From the NCBI GenBank assembly GCA_022425325.1, contig JAKMFW010000048.1, positions 1 to 40,545 on the forward strand: a stretch of DNA of 40,545 bases, in the 5' to 3' direction. The position numbers were made by a program, and so were the translations under genes. This DNA is from Acidimicrobiales bacterium. Lineage in GTDB: Bacteria > Actinomycetota > Acidimicrobiia > Acidimicrobiales > Aldehydirespiratoraceae. The notes beneath the pieces are model-generated. The model searched no databases. It had not been told where the DNA came from and saw only the letters and a list, made by a program, of their open reading frames with translations. Shown here one piece after another: positions 14,603 through 21,799 of the stretch (its first letter is position 1; every line of letters begins with the position of its first letter).

Positions 14603-16236
14603 CAGGACTCCCCTCCCTCGTCGCCGGGCGTCTCGTCAAGCAGCGGTGCCTCCGAGCGGACTCGGGCGGGCGGCTCGGCGAAGTTGCCGGCGGGCGGCGG
14701 CGTGGCGGTGGCCCACTCGAGGGTGTGGCCGCCCCACGGGTCGTCGTCGGCCTCGCCCGGCTTGACGTAGGCCAGGGCGATCGCACCGAGTGCGCCGAGG
14801 ACGCCGAGCAGCACGACGATCGAGCCGACCATCGACAGGACGATCATGGCGTCGCCGAGGCTGTCGTCAGCAGACGCCAGCAGCACGTCGGGGGTGTCGA
14901 CGAACCCGGCGATCATGTCGGTGGCACCGAGCAGGACACCACCGAGCAAGAGAACGGTCATGGCGCCAAGCCCCTGGATCCCGGAGAAGAGGCGACCGTC
15001 GGTCTTCGGGGCCCAGAACCACCAGCCGCCGAGCGCTCCGAGAATGGCGGCGACCGCAACGAGGTTGAGCACACCGGTATCGGCGGTGGTGCCGATGAGG
15101 TCGAGTGGGTCGATGACGCGCAGCGCGCCAGCGGCGGTGGCGGCCAAGAAGAGCAGCATTGAGCCGAGCGCACCGACCATGTGGGCGGGCGGAATGCCAA
15201 CCGGCGCTTCGCCGGCGACGAGCGTGGCGCCGTTGCCGCCGAGCGAGGCGAGCACGGGAACGAGGGCAGCAACACCGAAGGCGATGTACACCAGCGTGTC
15301 GCGCTCATCGCCGAAGAACGGCTGCGACCAGCCGCCGATGGCGAGCAGGCCGGCAAGGCCGATGAGGATCATCATCGCCTCGTGGCTGACCTGGCGGCCC
15401 TTGGCGACGACCGGGATGATCGAGCCGGCGACACCGAGAACAGGAACGGCGGCGGCGTACACGGCGGGCTGGTCGAGAATCCATGCCAGCTGGGCGTACA
15501 CGTCGAAGCTGGGGTTGGGTGCGCCGACGAAGAGGCCGGCGCCGCCGGAGAGGTCGATGTAGAGGATCGCGATGTTGGCGATGGCGACCGGGAGGGTGAG
15601 GACCCAGACACTGCCGGCGACGAGCATCGACCAGGCGAACAGCGGGACCTTGGTGAGACCCATGCCCGAGGTGCGCAACGACACCACGGTGGTGGCGACA
15701 CAGATGGTGCCGAGGATGATCGACACCATCACCATGCCGGTGCCGAGGAGGGTGAGTCGGATGGCGTCGGCTTCGTCGCCCGAAACGCCGTCGAGCGCAC
15801 CCCAGCCACCACCGGAGAGAACCGAGATGACGGTGATCAGCGAGCCGAGCACATAGCCCCACGCCGCAGCGAGCGCCGCTCGGGGGAAGGCGATGTTGGT
15901 GCTGCCGACCTGCATCGGGGTGATGACGGTGGCGAGACCGACGAACAGCGGGATTGCGACCATCAGCACGATGCCGAAGCGATACAGCGACCACATCTGG
16001 AAGTAGCTGTTCACCCCGCCGAACACGTCGATCGCATCGGCATCAAGCCGCTCGAAAGAGATCAGGACACCGATCACGGAGAAGAAGAGGAGCGACAGGG
16101 CGCCGAAGCGCAGCCAGATTCGGCCAATCGCCTTGTGATCGCTGGTGGTCAGCCAGTCGTACAGTCCGCCGACCGCGGGAAGCGGCGCAGCACTGGACTC
16201 GGCCGCCTCCGAAGGCGGTGACTCAGTCATCGTCAT
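14602..16236 (-). CDS. Ligand-less paralogue of cytochrome oxidase subunit I
   Basis: This 544-aa polytopic protein aligns with CtaD from the N-terminus (DWLTTSDHKAIGRIW against DWVSTVDHKKIGIMY) through QVGSTNIAFPR, LRTSGMGLTKVPLFAW and WWFWAPKTDGR to the C-terminal DPWGGHTLEW...NFAEPP. All six haem/copper histidines are replaced: Y85, Q256, Q305, P306, G388 and L390 stand where CtaD has H91, H270, H319, H320, H405 and H407. The D- and E-channel residues are N114 and A258. The cross-link tyrosine is kept (Y260). It cannot be a working oxidase. The intact frame, first place in the operon and coupled neighbours argue for a retained structural or assembly role. Confidence 0.85.
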   Translation of the reverse strand: MTMTESPPSEAAESSAAPLPAVGGLYDWLTTSDHKAIGRIWLRFGALSLLFFSVIGVLISFERLDADAIDVFGGVNSYFQMWSLYRFGIVLMVAIPLFVGLATVITPMQVGSTNIAFPRAALAAAWGYVLGSLITVISVLSGGGWGALDGVSGDEADAIRLTLLGTGMVMVSIILGTICVATTVVSLRTSGMGLTKVPLFAWSMLVAGSVWVLTLPVAIANIAILYIDLSGGAGLFVGAPNPSFDVYAQLAWILDQPAVYAAAVPVLGVAGSIIPVVAKGRQVSHEAMMILIGLAGLLAIGGWSQPFFGDERDTLVYIAFGVAALVPVLASLGGNGATLVAGEAPVGIPPAHMVGALGSMLLFLAATAAGALRVIDPLDLIGTTADTGVLNLVAVAAILGALGGWWFWAPKTDGRLFSGIQGLGAMTVLLLGGVLLGATDMIAGFVDTPDVLLASADDSLGDAMIVLSMVGSIVVLLGVLGALGAIALAYVKPGEADDDPWGGHTLEWATATPPPAGNFAEPPARVRSEAPLLDETPGDEGGES

Positions 16237-16380
16237 GGGTTCTGCAATCCTCTACGGCGAGGGCCCCTGCCCTCATCGCTGAAATGTTTTTGGCGCGCGT
16301 CCGGACAGCTCGGACACGAACCCGGCAGAGCCTATAGGTGTCCGCCGCCCGGAGCGGAAACCCAGCGCAAGGAAATGCGA

Positions 16381-16411
16381 CGCGATCTCGCGCCGTTTGG
16401 CGCGATCTCGC
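16381..16411. repeat. Direct repeat CGCGATCTCGC, 20-nt period
   Basis: CGCGATCTCGC occurs at 16381–16391 and again at 16401–16411. Between and within the copies CGCGCC (16389–16394) can pair with GGCGCG (16399–16404) around GTTT. The spacing of about two helical turns suits a protein binding on one face of DNA. It lies upstream of the oxidase operon and downstream of ctaB. Confidence 0.5.
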
Positions 16412-16425
16412 TCCTTTTTGCGCAA

Positions 16426-16441
16426 CCCGAACCGGTTCGGG
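16426..16441. promoter_or_regulatory. 16-bp perfect palindrome, candidate operator
   Basis: CCCGAACCGGTTCGGG reads the same on both strands. It lies 27 nt past the ctaB stop and about 190 nt before the oxidase operon. With no loop it is better suited to binding a dimeric protein than to being a terminator, and no U-tract follows in either direction. Confidence 0.4.
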
Positions 16442-16467
16442 GTCGGATGAACGGCCGCGGCGCCTGC

Positions 16468-17364
16468 CTAGAGGCCGTTTCGCACCATGACATCGACCGC
16501 CATGGCGCCGAAAAGCAGGGTCACATAGGTGATCGACCAACCGAAGAGCGCCATCGCCAGTTTCGGTTGCGGATCTCGGTACACCTTCACCGCGAGGCCG
16601 AGGAACACGGCGCCGGTGACAATGGCGACGCCGACATAGATGGCCCCCATGTCAGCGACCGGAGCGAACGCAAGCGTCAGACCCCACAGCAACACGGTGT
16701 AGAGGATGATGCGCGTGGCGGTGGTCCTGAGCGATTTCACCGCCGGCAGCATCGGCACGTCGGCTGCCTGGTAATCGTCTCGGTAGCGAATCGCCAGGGC
16801 CCAGAAGTGCGGTGGGGTCCAGTAGAAGATAATGGCGAAGAGCACGACCGGCGGCCAGTCAAGCGTGTTGGTGACCGCCGACCAGCCCACGAGCACGGGC
16901 ACCGCCCCAGCCGCACCGCCGATGACGATGTTGGCCGTGGAGTTGCGCTTCAGCCAGAGGCTGTACACGAAGACGTAGAACAGGGTGGCACTGACGGCGA
17001 GGCAAGCCGACAACAGGTTGACGGTGGCCAACAGCCACAGGAAGGCGACGATCTCGACACCGAAGGCGAACACGAGCGCTTGGCGCGGCGTGACCTCACC
17101 GGTGACGAGCGGGCGATCCTTGGTGCGCTCCATCAGTGCATCGATGTCACGATCGATGTACATGTTGAAGGCGTGGGCGCCGCCGGCGGCGAGCGTGCCG
17201 CCGAAGACCGTGGCGAAGATCAACCACAGCGATGGCAGGCCGCCCTCGGCGACGATCATGGTCGGCACCGTGGTGACGAGCAGCAACTCGACGATCCGCA
17301 GTTTCATCAGGGCGATGAACGCAAGGATCTTCGGGCGCGTCGGCGCGTGGGCGGTTGCGGACAC
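16468..17364 (-). CDS. ctaB: Protohaem IX farnesyltransferase (haem O synthase)
   Basis: This 298-aa UbiA-family membrane enzyme attaches a farnesyl group to haem B to make haem O, the precursor of haem A for the caa3 oxidase. The first Asp-rich motif, NMYIDRDIDALMERTKDRPL, is at about 67–86. The second conserved loop, YRDDYQAADVPMLP, is at about 193–206, and KRNS and the WTPPHFWALA signature lie between. About nine helices are evident. The GTG start at 17364 has TAGCCT exactly 6 nt upstream, predicting a leaderless transcript. It is divergent from ctaA, which performs the next step. Confidence 0.96.
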   Translation of the reverse strand: MSATAHAPTRPKILAFIALMKLRIVELLLVTTVPTMIVAEGGLPSLWLIFATVFGGTLAAGGAHAFNMYIDRDIDALMERTKDRPLVTGEVTPRQALVFAFGVEIVAFLWLLATVNLLSACLAVSATLFYVFVYSLWLKRNSTANIVIGGAAGAVPVLVGWSAVTNTLDWPPVVLFAIIFYWTPPHFWALAIRYRDDYQAADVPMLPAVKSLRTTATRIILYTVLLWGLTLAFAPVADMGAIYVGVAIVTGAVFLGLAVKVYRDPQPKLAMALFGWSITYVTLLFGAMAVDVMVRNGL

Positions 17365-17370
17365 GCCCTC

Positions 17371-17414
17371 AGGCTACGGCCGCTGAGGCAACTCCAACCA
17401 GCTGGCCCTAACGT
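17371..17414. promoter_or_regulatory. Divergent leaderless promoters of ctaB and ctaA
   Basis: The minus strand reads TAGCCT (17376–17371), 6 nt before the ctaB GTG. The plus strand reads TAACGT (17409–17414), 7 nt before the ctaA ATG at 17422. The 32 nt between the boxes is the only room for shared control of haem A synthesis. Confidence 0.6.
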
Positions 17415-17421
17415 CTTGGGC

Positions 17422-18345
17422 ATGTTCCGTGGTGCGATTTCGCCCGAGCGCTACGTCCAGCTCGCCCGAGGCGCACTCTGGTCTCTGACTGTCATCGTGA
17501 TCACCGGGGCGGCCGTCCGACTCACCGGTTCCGGCCTCGGCTGCTCAGACTGGCCGACCTGCGAAGAGGACCAGCTCGTCGCTTCGCTTGAACACCACGC
17601 GCTCATCGAATTCGGGAACCGTCTCTTCACCGGGGTCGTCACGATCGCCGTGGTGCTCGCCGTCCTCGGGTCGATTCGCCGCGGCCCGAAACGACGCGAC
17701 CTGATCTGGTGGTCATGGGGACTCGTCGCCGGCGTGGTCGCCCAGATCCTGCTCGGGGCGATGCTCGTGCTCACCCACCTCGATCCGCGTTTCACGATGG
17801 GGCACTTCATCTTGTCGATGGTGCTGTTGTGGAACGCGGCGGTGCTGATCGAGAAGGCCAAGACCGATATCGCCAACCCGGCACCGCTCTGGATGGGCGC
17901 ACCGTCGGATCACGACCGTCCGATCCGCAACGCGAGCCGCACCCTCTTCGTCTTCGGCTCAATCCTGCTCGTCACCGGCACGATCGTCACCGGGTCGGGC
18001 CCGCACTCCGGCAGTGACGACGAACTCGTCGCCGACCGCCTCCCGTTCCTTGTCCGAGACGTGACTCGCATTCACTCGATCACGGCGTTCACGGTGCTCG
18101 CCGTGGTGCTGGTGATCATCCGCCGAGCCCATCAGGCCGAGAAGTTCGCGTTGCGTGAGCAAGCGATGCGGCTCATGACCCTGCTGGTCGCTCAAGGCGC
18201 AGTCGGCTACTGGCAGTACTTCACCGGCGTTCCGGTCCAGCTCGTGGCGGTCCACATCACCCTCGCCTCGATCACCTGGATCCAGCTCGTGCGCCTTGCG
18301 TGGCAGGTCGAACAGGTGCCGGCGCGCGATCGTGTTCTCGTATGA
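17422..18345 (+). CDS. ctaA: Haem A synthase
   Basis: This 307-aa, eight-helix membrane enzyme oxidises the C8 methyl of haem O to a formyl group, giving haem A for the oxidase. The conserved loop TGSGLGCSDWPTC carries Cys41 and Cys47. Glu63 lies in IEFGNR, where Bacillus CtaA has a Glu-x-x-His-Arg arrangement. The two histidines just before it (H58, H59) may replace that ligand. Other conserved histidines are in LTHLDPRFTMGHF, RIHSITAF and VAVHITLA. The ATG at 17422 fits the leaderless -10. A much longer upstream frame is antisense to ctaB and was rejected. The stop overlaps the clpS start (ATGA). Confidence 0.94.
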   Translation: MFRGAISPERYVQLARGALWSLTVIVITGAAVRLTGSGLGCSDWPTCEEDQLVASLEHHALIEFGNRLFTGVVTIAVVLAVLGSIRRGPKRRDLIWWSWGLVAGVVAQILLGAMLVLTHLDPRFTMGHFILSMVLLWNAAVLIEKAKTDIANPAPLWMGAPSDHDRPIRNASRTLFVFGSILLVTGTIVTGSGPHSGSDDELVADRLPFLVRDVTRIHSITAFTVLAVVLVIIRRAHQAEKFALREQAMRLMTLLVAQGAVGYWQYFTGVPVQLVAVHITLASITWIQLVRLAWQVEQVPARDRVLV

Positions 18346-18629
18346 CGGCCCCGCTCACCACGCCAGGCACCGACACCGCGGACGACGTGGCGTTCGATCA
18401 CCCGTGGAAGGTGATCGTCTGGGATGACCCGATCAATCTCATGTCGTACGTGACCTTCGTGTTCCGGAAGGTCTTCGGCTACTCCAAGGACAAAGCGGAG
18501 CAGTTGATGATGCAGGTGCACGTGGAGGGCCGCGCGGTCGTGTCGTCCGGCGCTCGCGAGAAGGCCGAGCTCGACGTCTTCCGGCTCCACGAGCACGGTC
18601 TGTGGGCCACGCTCGAACAGGACCAGTGA
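18342..18629 (+). CDS. clpS: ATP-dependent Clp protease adaptor ClpS
   Basis: This 95-aa protein delivers N-degron substrates to ClpAP/ClpCP. After a flexible N-terminus of about 20 residues comes the ClpS core. PWKVIVWDDPINLMSYV includes the N-degron pocket region, then FRKVFGYSKDKAEQLMMQVH, and AVVSSGAREKAELDVFRLHEHGL. The start overlaps the ctaA stop by 4 nt. The following DUF2017 gene overlaps its stop by one base. This clpS–DUF2017 order is common in actinobacteria. Confidence 0.94.
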   Translation: MTAPLTTPGTDTADDVAFDHPWKVIVWDDPINLMSYVTFVFRKVFGYSKDKAEQLMMQVHVEGRAVVSSGAREKAELDVFRLHEHGLWATLEQDQ

Positions 18630-19117
18630 TGGCGGCCTTCTTTCGTCGTCGTTTCCGTTGGAAGAACGGCCAGGTCGTCGTCGAACTGCCCGACGACGAG
18701 CAGGACATGCTTCGCCACGTCCTGCCTCAGCTGCGCGAACTGGTGATGGGCGAGACCGACCCTGCCCTGCGTCGGCTGTCGCCACCGGCCCGACCCGACG
18801 ACCCTGATGCCGAGGCGTTCTACCGCCAGATGGTCACCGACGAGCTCCTGGTGTCGCGGCTCGAGGCGATCGAGGTCGTCGAGGAAGGCATCGCCGGCAC
18901 GGTCCTCGACGACGCCGGGATCGACTCGTGGATGCACAGCCTCAACGCTCTCCGTCTCGTGCTCGGTGAGCGGCTCGACGTCGACGTGATCGGCCACGAC
19001 GTCCTTCACGACCTGGACCCCGACGACGATCGGGTGCCGATCGTGGCACTGTACGAGTGGCTCGGCTGGCTCCTCGAACAGTTGGTCGACGCTGCGATGA
19101 ATAGCCTCGACGACTGA
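18629..19117 (+). CDS. DUF2017 family protein
   Basis: This 162-aa cytoplasmic protein of unknown function is found next to clpS in actinobacteria. The N-terminus is basic (FFRRRFRWKNGQ), followed by ELPDDEQDMLRHVLPQLRELV. Acidic, mostly helical sequence follows, with DPDAEAFYRQMVTDELL and a C-terminal IVALYEWLGWLLEQLVDAA. No catalytic motif is apparent. The ATG shares a base with the clpS stop (TGATG), so the two proteins are probably made in step. A link to Clp proteolysis is inferred from position only. Confidence 0.85.
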   Translation: MAAFFRRRFRWKNGQVVVELPDDEQDMLRHVLPQLRELVMGETDPALRRLSPPARPDDPDAEAFYRQMVTDELLVSRLEAIEVVEEGIAGTVLDDAGIDSWMHSLNALRLVLGERLDVDVIGHDVLHDLDPDDDRVPIVALYEWLGWLLEQLVDAAMNSLDD

Positions 19118-19160
19118 CAAATCCCGCTTCTCTCAGCCGCCAGAACCCGCCGGAACCCCG

Positions 19161-19217
19161 TAGACTTCCCAGTCGGTCGGTCCGCCGACCATGAACCGTC
19201 GGCTCCGGCCGATGGTT
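19161..19217 (+). promoter_or_regulatory. Candidate tRNA operon promoter and leader hairpin
   Basis: TAGACT (19161–19166) fits the -10 form. A 9-bp hairpin (19194–19202 with 19209–19217, one G·T pair) lies between it and tRNA-Glu and may be trimmed from the precursor. No clear -35 was found. Confidence 0.4.
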
Positions 19218-19242
19218 CCGCCCCCGGCCCGCCGGGAGGCAG

Positions 19243-19315
19243 GCCCCATTCGTCCAGCGGCCTAGGACGCCGGCCTTTCACGCCGGTAACACGGGTTCGA
19301 ATCCCGTATGGGGTG
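19243..19315 (+). tRNA. tRNA-Glu (UUC)
   Basis: This is a 73-nt cloverleaf. The acceptor GCCCCAT pairs with ATGGGGT (with G1·U72). The D stem is GTCC/GGAC, the anticodon stem CCGGC/GCCGG around CTTTCAC, and the T arm ACGGG-TTCGAAT-CCCGT. The anticodon is TTC. The 3' CCA is not encoded (GCGA follows). Confidence 0.95.
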
Positions 19316-19388
19316 CGAGACGGTTGCAGGTTGTCATCGCGATGAACGACCTCTACCGTTCCCATTTCGTTCGGTCCGCCGAGCGAGG

Positions 19389-19463
19389 GGTCCTGTAGAT
19401 CAGTTTGGAGTGATCGCCACCCTGTCAAGGTGGAGGCCGCGGGTTCAAATCCCGTCAGGACCG
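19389..19463 (+). tRNA. tRNA-Asp (GUC)
   Basis: This is a 75-nt cloverleaf with acceptor GGTCCTG/CAGGACC and discriminator G. The anticodon stem CCACC/GGTGG encloses CTGTCAA, giving anticodon GTC. The T loop is TTCAAAT. CCA is not encoded. Confidence 0.95.
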
Positions 19464-19499
19464 CACATGCGCCTTGCGGAGATGCAGTGCGCACCCAGA

Positions 19500-19575
19500 G
19501 GTCGGGTAGCTCAGTTGGCAGAGCGACCGCCTGAAAAGCGGTAGGTCACCGGATCGACGCCGGTCCCGACCACCA
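19500..19575 (+). tRNA. tRNA-Phe (GAA) with unusual A54
   Basis: This is a 76-nt gene including an encoded CCA. The acceptor GGTCGGG pairs with CCCGACC. The D stem is GCTC/GAGC, the anticodon stem ACCGC/GCGGT encloses CTGAAAA (anticodon GAA), and the T stem is ACCGG/CCGGT. The T loop reads ATCGACG, so position 54 (19553) is A instead of the nearly invariant T. All stems are intact. Confidence 0.94.
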
Positions 19576-19582
19576 TTCGAAC

Positions 19583-19618
19583 ATCACCCCGGCCGATTCG
19601 GTCGGGGTGATGGCGTTT
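19583..19618 (+). terminator. Rho-independent terminator after tRNA cluster
   Basis: A 12-bp stem (19583–19594 with 19600–19611, one G·T pair) has a GATTC loop and is followed by GGCGTTTT. It ends the tRNA transcript. It may also act on the convergent flavoprotein gene that stops at 19625. Confidence 0.85.
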
Positions 19619-19624
19619 TCGCCC

Positions 19625-21754
19625 TCAGAACGCAGCGGCGGTGTGCCACCCGGCGTGGATCGCCCCTTCGAGGTAGCCGACCCCGCCTGCATCACCGATC
19701 ACGATCGGCTCGAAGCCGGCTTCCGTGAAGGCCTCGGCCACACCGAGATCGCCGTCGACGAGTTGAGCGATCACGACCGTGTCGGCAGCCGCTCCTGTGT
19801 CACCTTCGTCGGTCGACCAGGTGACGCTGTCGGCTCCGATCTCGATGTCGCGGGCTCCGGTGACGAGCGCGACGCCGTGATCACGGAGATCACCGAGCAC
19901 CCGCCAACGCCGAGGGTGGGCCATCTCGAGTGCGAGTTTGTCGCCCTCCTCGAGCACGGTGACCTTCCGATCGCGTTCCATCAAGAACTCGGCGAGTTCG
20001 GCGCCGACGAGACCACCGCCGATGATCACCACCCGCTTCCCCACCGGCATGTATTGCTCGGTGAGTTTGGCAAGGATCCCCGGATCGTCGATCAAGCCGA
20101 CCCGACGACCGATGCCGAGCGCGAGGCGAACTGGCAACGGAAGCTTCTTTGCCGCCCCGGTGGCACCGGCGCCGGTGAGCAACTCGCGAAGGTCGTCGCC
20201 GTCGAAGACATGTGAGCGGTCGGCCCCAGGCAACGTCGAGCGCGTGCGGGCCGCCCCGGTAGCCACAACGACATGATCGGGCGAGAGCGCAGCAACCGCC
20301 TCGGGGGTTGCGGTCGTGGCGGTGCGGACGTCGACCGCCAGGCGCTGCATCTCGTGCTCGTACCACCTGAGCAGCCGAAGGTTGGGTTCGTAGAGCAGCG
20401 CCGCGAACCGCAACGCGCCACCGATGTTGCGCGCCGCTTCGAAGACGGTGACGTCGTGTCCTCGCAGGGTCGCGACGCGAGCGACTTCGAGTCCGGCGGG
20501 CCCGCCGCCGACGACCACGATCTTCTTCGGCGTCTCGGCCGGCGTGGACTCGACGGCGCCGAGTTCGGACTCACGGGCGAGCACGGGGTTCACTGCGCAC
20601 TTCACCCGACGGTCGAAGAAGGGTTGGGCGACGCAGACGTAACAGTTGATGCAGGGCCGGATCTCCTCGACCCGGTTCTCCCGGACCTTGCGTCCTGTTT
20701 CGGGGTCGGCGAGCATCTGCCGCCCCATCGCGACGATGTCGGTCTTGCCGTGACCGATCATCTGATCGCCGGTGCTCGGCCGGATCCGCCCGACGGCGAT
20801 CACCGGGACCGGCAGCGCCTCGGTGAGGCGGCCACTCAGCGCCGAGTGCTTCGCTTCCTGGTCGAGGATCATGCCGTCGGTGAACGCCTGGCCCGAGGTC
20901 ATGTCCCCGTAGGCGGACAGGTGGATGGCGTCGGCACCGGCTTCGACCGCAAGTCGGGCGGTGATCTCGCACTCGCCGAAGGTGATGCCGTCGGGTGTTC
21001 GGTACTCGAGCGCATCGAGGCGTACCCAGACCGGGAAATCTCCACCGGTGCGCGATTTCGCTTCGGTGACGACCTCGCACAGGAACCGGGCCCGGTTCTC
21101 GATCGGACCGCCGTATTCGTCGTCGCGCCGGTTCCACTGGCGCGACAAGAACCCGGAGAGGAGGTAGCCGTGAGCGCCGTGAATCTCGACGGCGTCGAAC
21201 CCGGCCGCTTGGGCGCGGACGACCGCATCGCCGAGCTGTTCGGTGATCGCTGCGATCTCGTCGGTGGTCATGGCGCGGAACTGCGGCTTCATGTCGGCGC
21301 CACCCGACGCGGCCGCCATGGCCATCAGTTCGTCGATCGACAGGTCGTTGATCATGTCGAGCGAGCCGTGCCACTCGGGCAACGACGGCACATAGACCGG
21401 GTCGCCGTTGGCGACATCGACCCGGCTGATCTTGCCGTGGTGCACCAACTGCACGGCGATCTTCGCGCCATGGCGATGGACAGCGTCGGTGAGCTTGCGC
21501 AGCGCCGGGATGTAGCGGTCGTCCGACATCGCCAACTGGTGGACCGAGTTGGCGCCATGTGGGTAGGCAAAGGCTGCGACCTCGGTGATGAGGAGTCCGG
21601 CACCGCCGGCGGCCCGTGCCTCGTAGTAGGCGATGACCTCGTCGTTGGCCATGCCGTCGTCACCGACGATCTCAACGCCCATCGGCGCCATGGCGATGCG
21701 GTTGGCCACCGTCATCGAACCGATCTTCACGGGCGCGAGGAGATGCTCGGTCAT
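19625..21754 (-). CDS. NADH:flavin oxidoreductase / 2,4-dienoyl-CoA reductase-like
   Basis: This 709-aa multidomain flavoprotein is of the FadH/trimethylamine-dehydrogenase group. Residues 1–360 form an Old Yellow Enzyme TIM barrel with FMN, with QLVHHGKISR, IHGAHGYLLSGFLS at 191–204 and RDDEYGG. A [4Fe-4S] site follows with C368, C371, C374 and C386. The C-terminal half has FAD-binding VVVGGGPAGLE and NAD(P)-binding VIIGGGLVGAELAEF. Such enzymes reduce 2,4-dienoyl-CoA or related enones, and exact substrates vary. The ATG at 21754 is 8 nt from TACGGT. A TTG two codons earlier is the alternative start. Confidence 0.88.
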   Translation of the reverse strand: MTEHLLAPVKIGSMTVANRIAMAPMGVEIVGDDGMANDEVIAYYEARAAGGAGLLITEVAAFAYPHGANSVHQLAMSDDRYIPALRKLTDAVHRHGAKIAVQLVHHGKISRVDVANGDPVYVPSLPEWHGSLDMINDLSIDELMAMAAASGGADMKPQFRAMTTDEIAAITEQLGDAVVRAQAAGFDAVEIHGAHGYLLSGFLSRQWNRRDDEYGGPIENRARFLCEVVTEAKSRTGGDFPVWVRLDALEYRTPDGITFGECEITARLAVEAGADAIHLSAYGDMTSGQAFTDGMILDQEAKHSALSGRLTEALPVPVIAVGRIRPSTGDQMIGHGKTDIVAMGRQMLADPETGRKVRENRVEEIRPCINCYVCVAQPFFDRRVKCAVNPVLARESELGAVESTPAETPKKIVVVGGGPAGLEVARVATLRGHDVTVFEAARNIGGALRFAALLYEPNLRLLRWYEHEMQRLAVDVRTATTATPEAVAALSPDHVVVATGAARTRSTLPGADRSHVFDGDDLRELLTGAGATGAAKKLPLPVRLALGIGRRVGLIDDPGILAKLTEQYMPVGKRVVIIGGGLVGAELAEFLMERDRKVTVLEEGDKLALEMAHPRRWRVLGDLRDHGVALVTGARDIEIGADSVTWSTDEGDTGAAADTVVIAQLVDGDLGVAEAFTEAGFEPIVIGDAGGVGYLEGAIHAGWHTAAAF

Positions 21755-21762
21755 CGCCAAGG

Positions 21763-21768
21763 ACCGTA
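21763..21768 (-). promoter_or_regulatory. Near-leaderless -10 box of the flavoprotein gene
   Basis: The minus strand reads TACGGT, 8 nt before the ATG at 21754. No RBS is visible between them. Confidence 0.5.
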
Positions 21769-21799
21769 GCGAACCCCGCCAGATGGCCGCGAAATCACG

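Larger units (their letters stand above)
16237..16467. other. Intergenic region between oxidase operon and ctaB
   Basis: This stretch holds the leader of the oxidase operon and the end of ctaB. A possible minus-strand -10 is TAGGCT (16334–16329), which would give a leader near 86 nt. The leader contains an imperfect palindrome, GTCCG...CGGAC (about 16300–16316). Further upstream lie a direct repeat and a palindrome listed separately. I see no small gene. Confidence 0.45.

Noticed and set aside
14602-16236. Treating the subunit I paralogue as a decaying pseudogene
   Set aside because: The frame is intact over 544 codons with no stop or shift, it starts an operon and is coupled to the next gene. 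Loss of ligands looks selective, not random decay.
16375-17421. Upstream extension of ctaA antisense to ctaB
   Set aside because: Haem A synthase begins at the ATG at 17422 with a leaderless promoter. The extension is the reverse of ctaB.
19308-19544. Short open frame across the tRNA cluster
   Set aside because: It is made of tRNA sequence, and all three tRNAs fold fully.
20273-21769. Long plus-strand frame over the flavoprotein gene
   Set aside because: It is antisense to a gene with FMN, Fe-S and FAD motifs, and its composition is typical of antisense codons.
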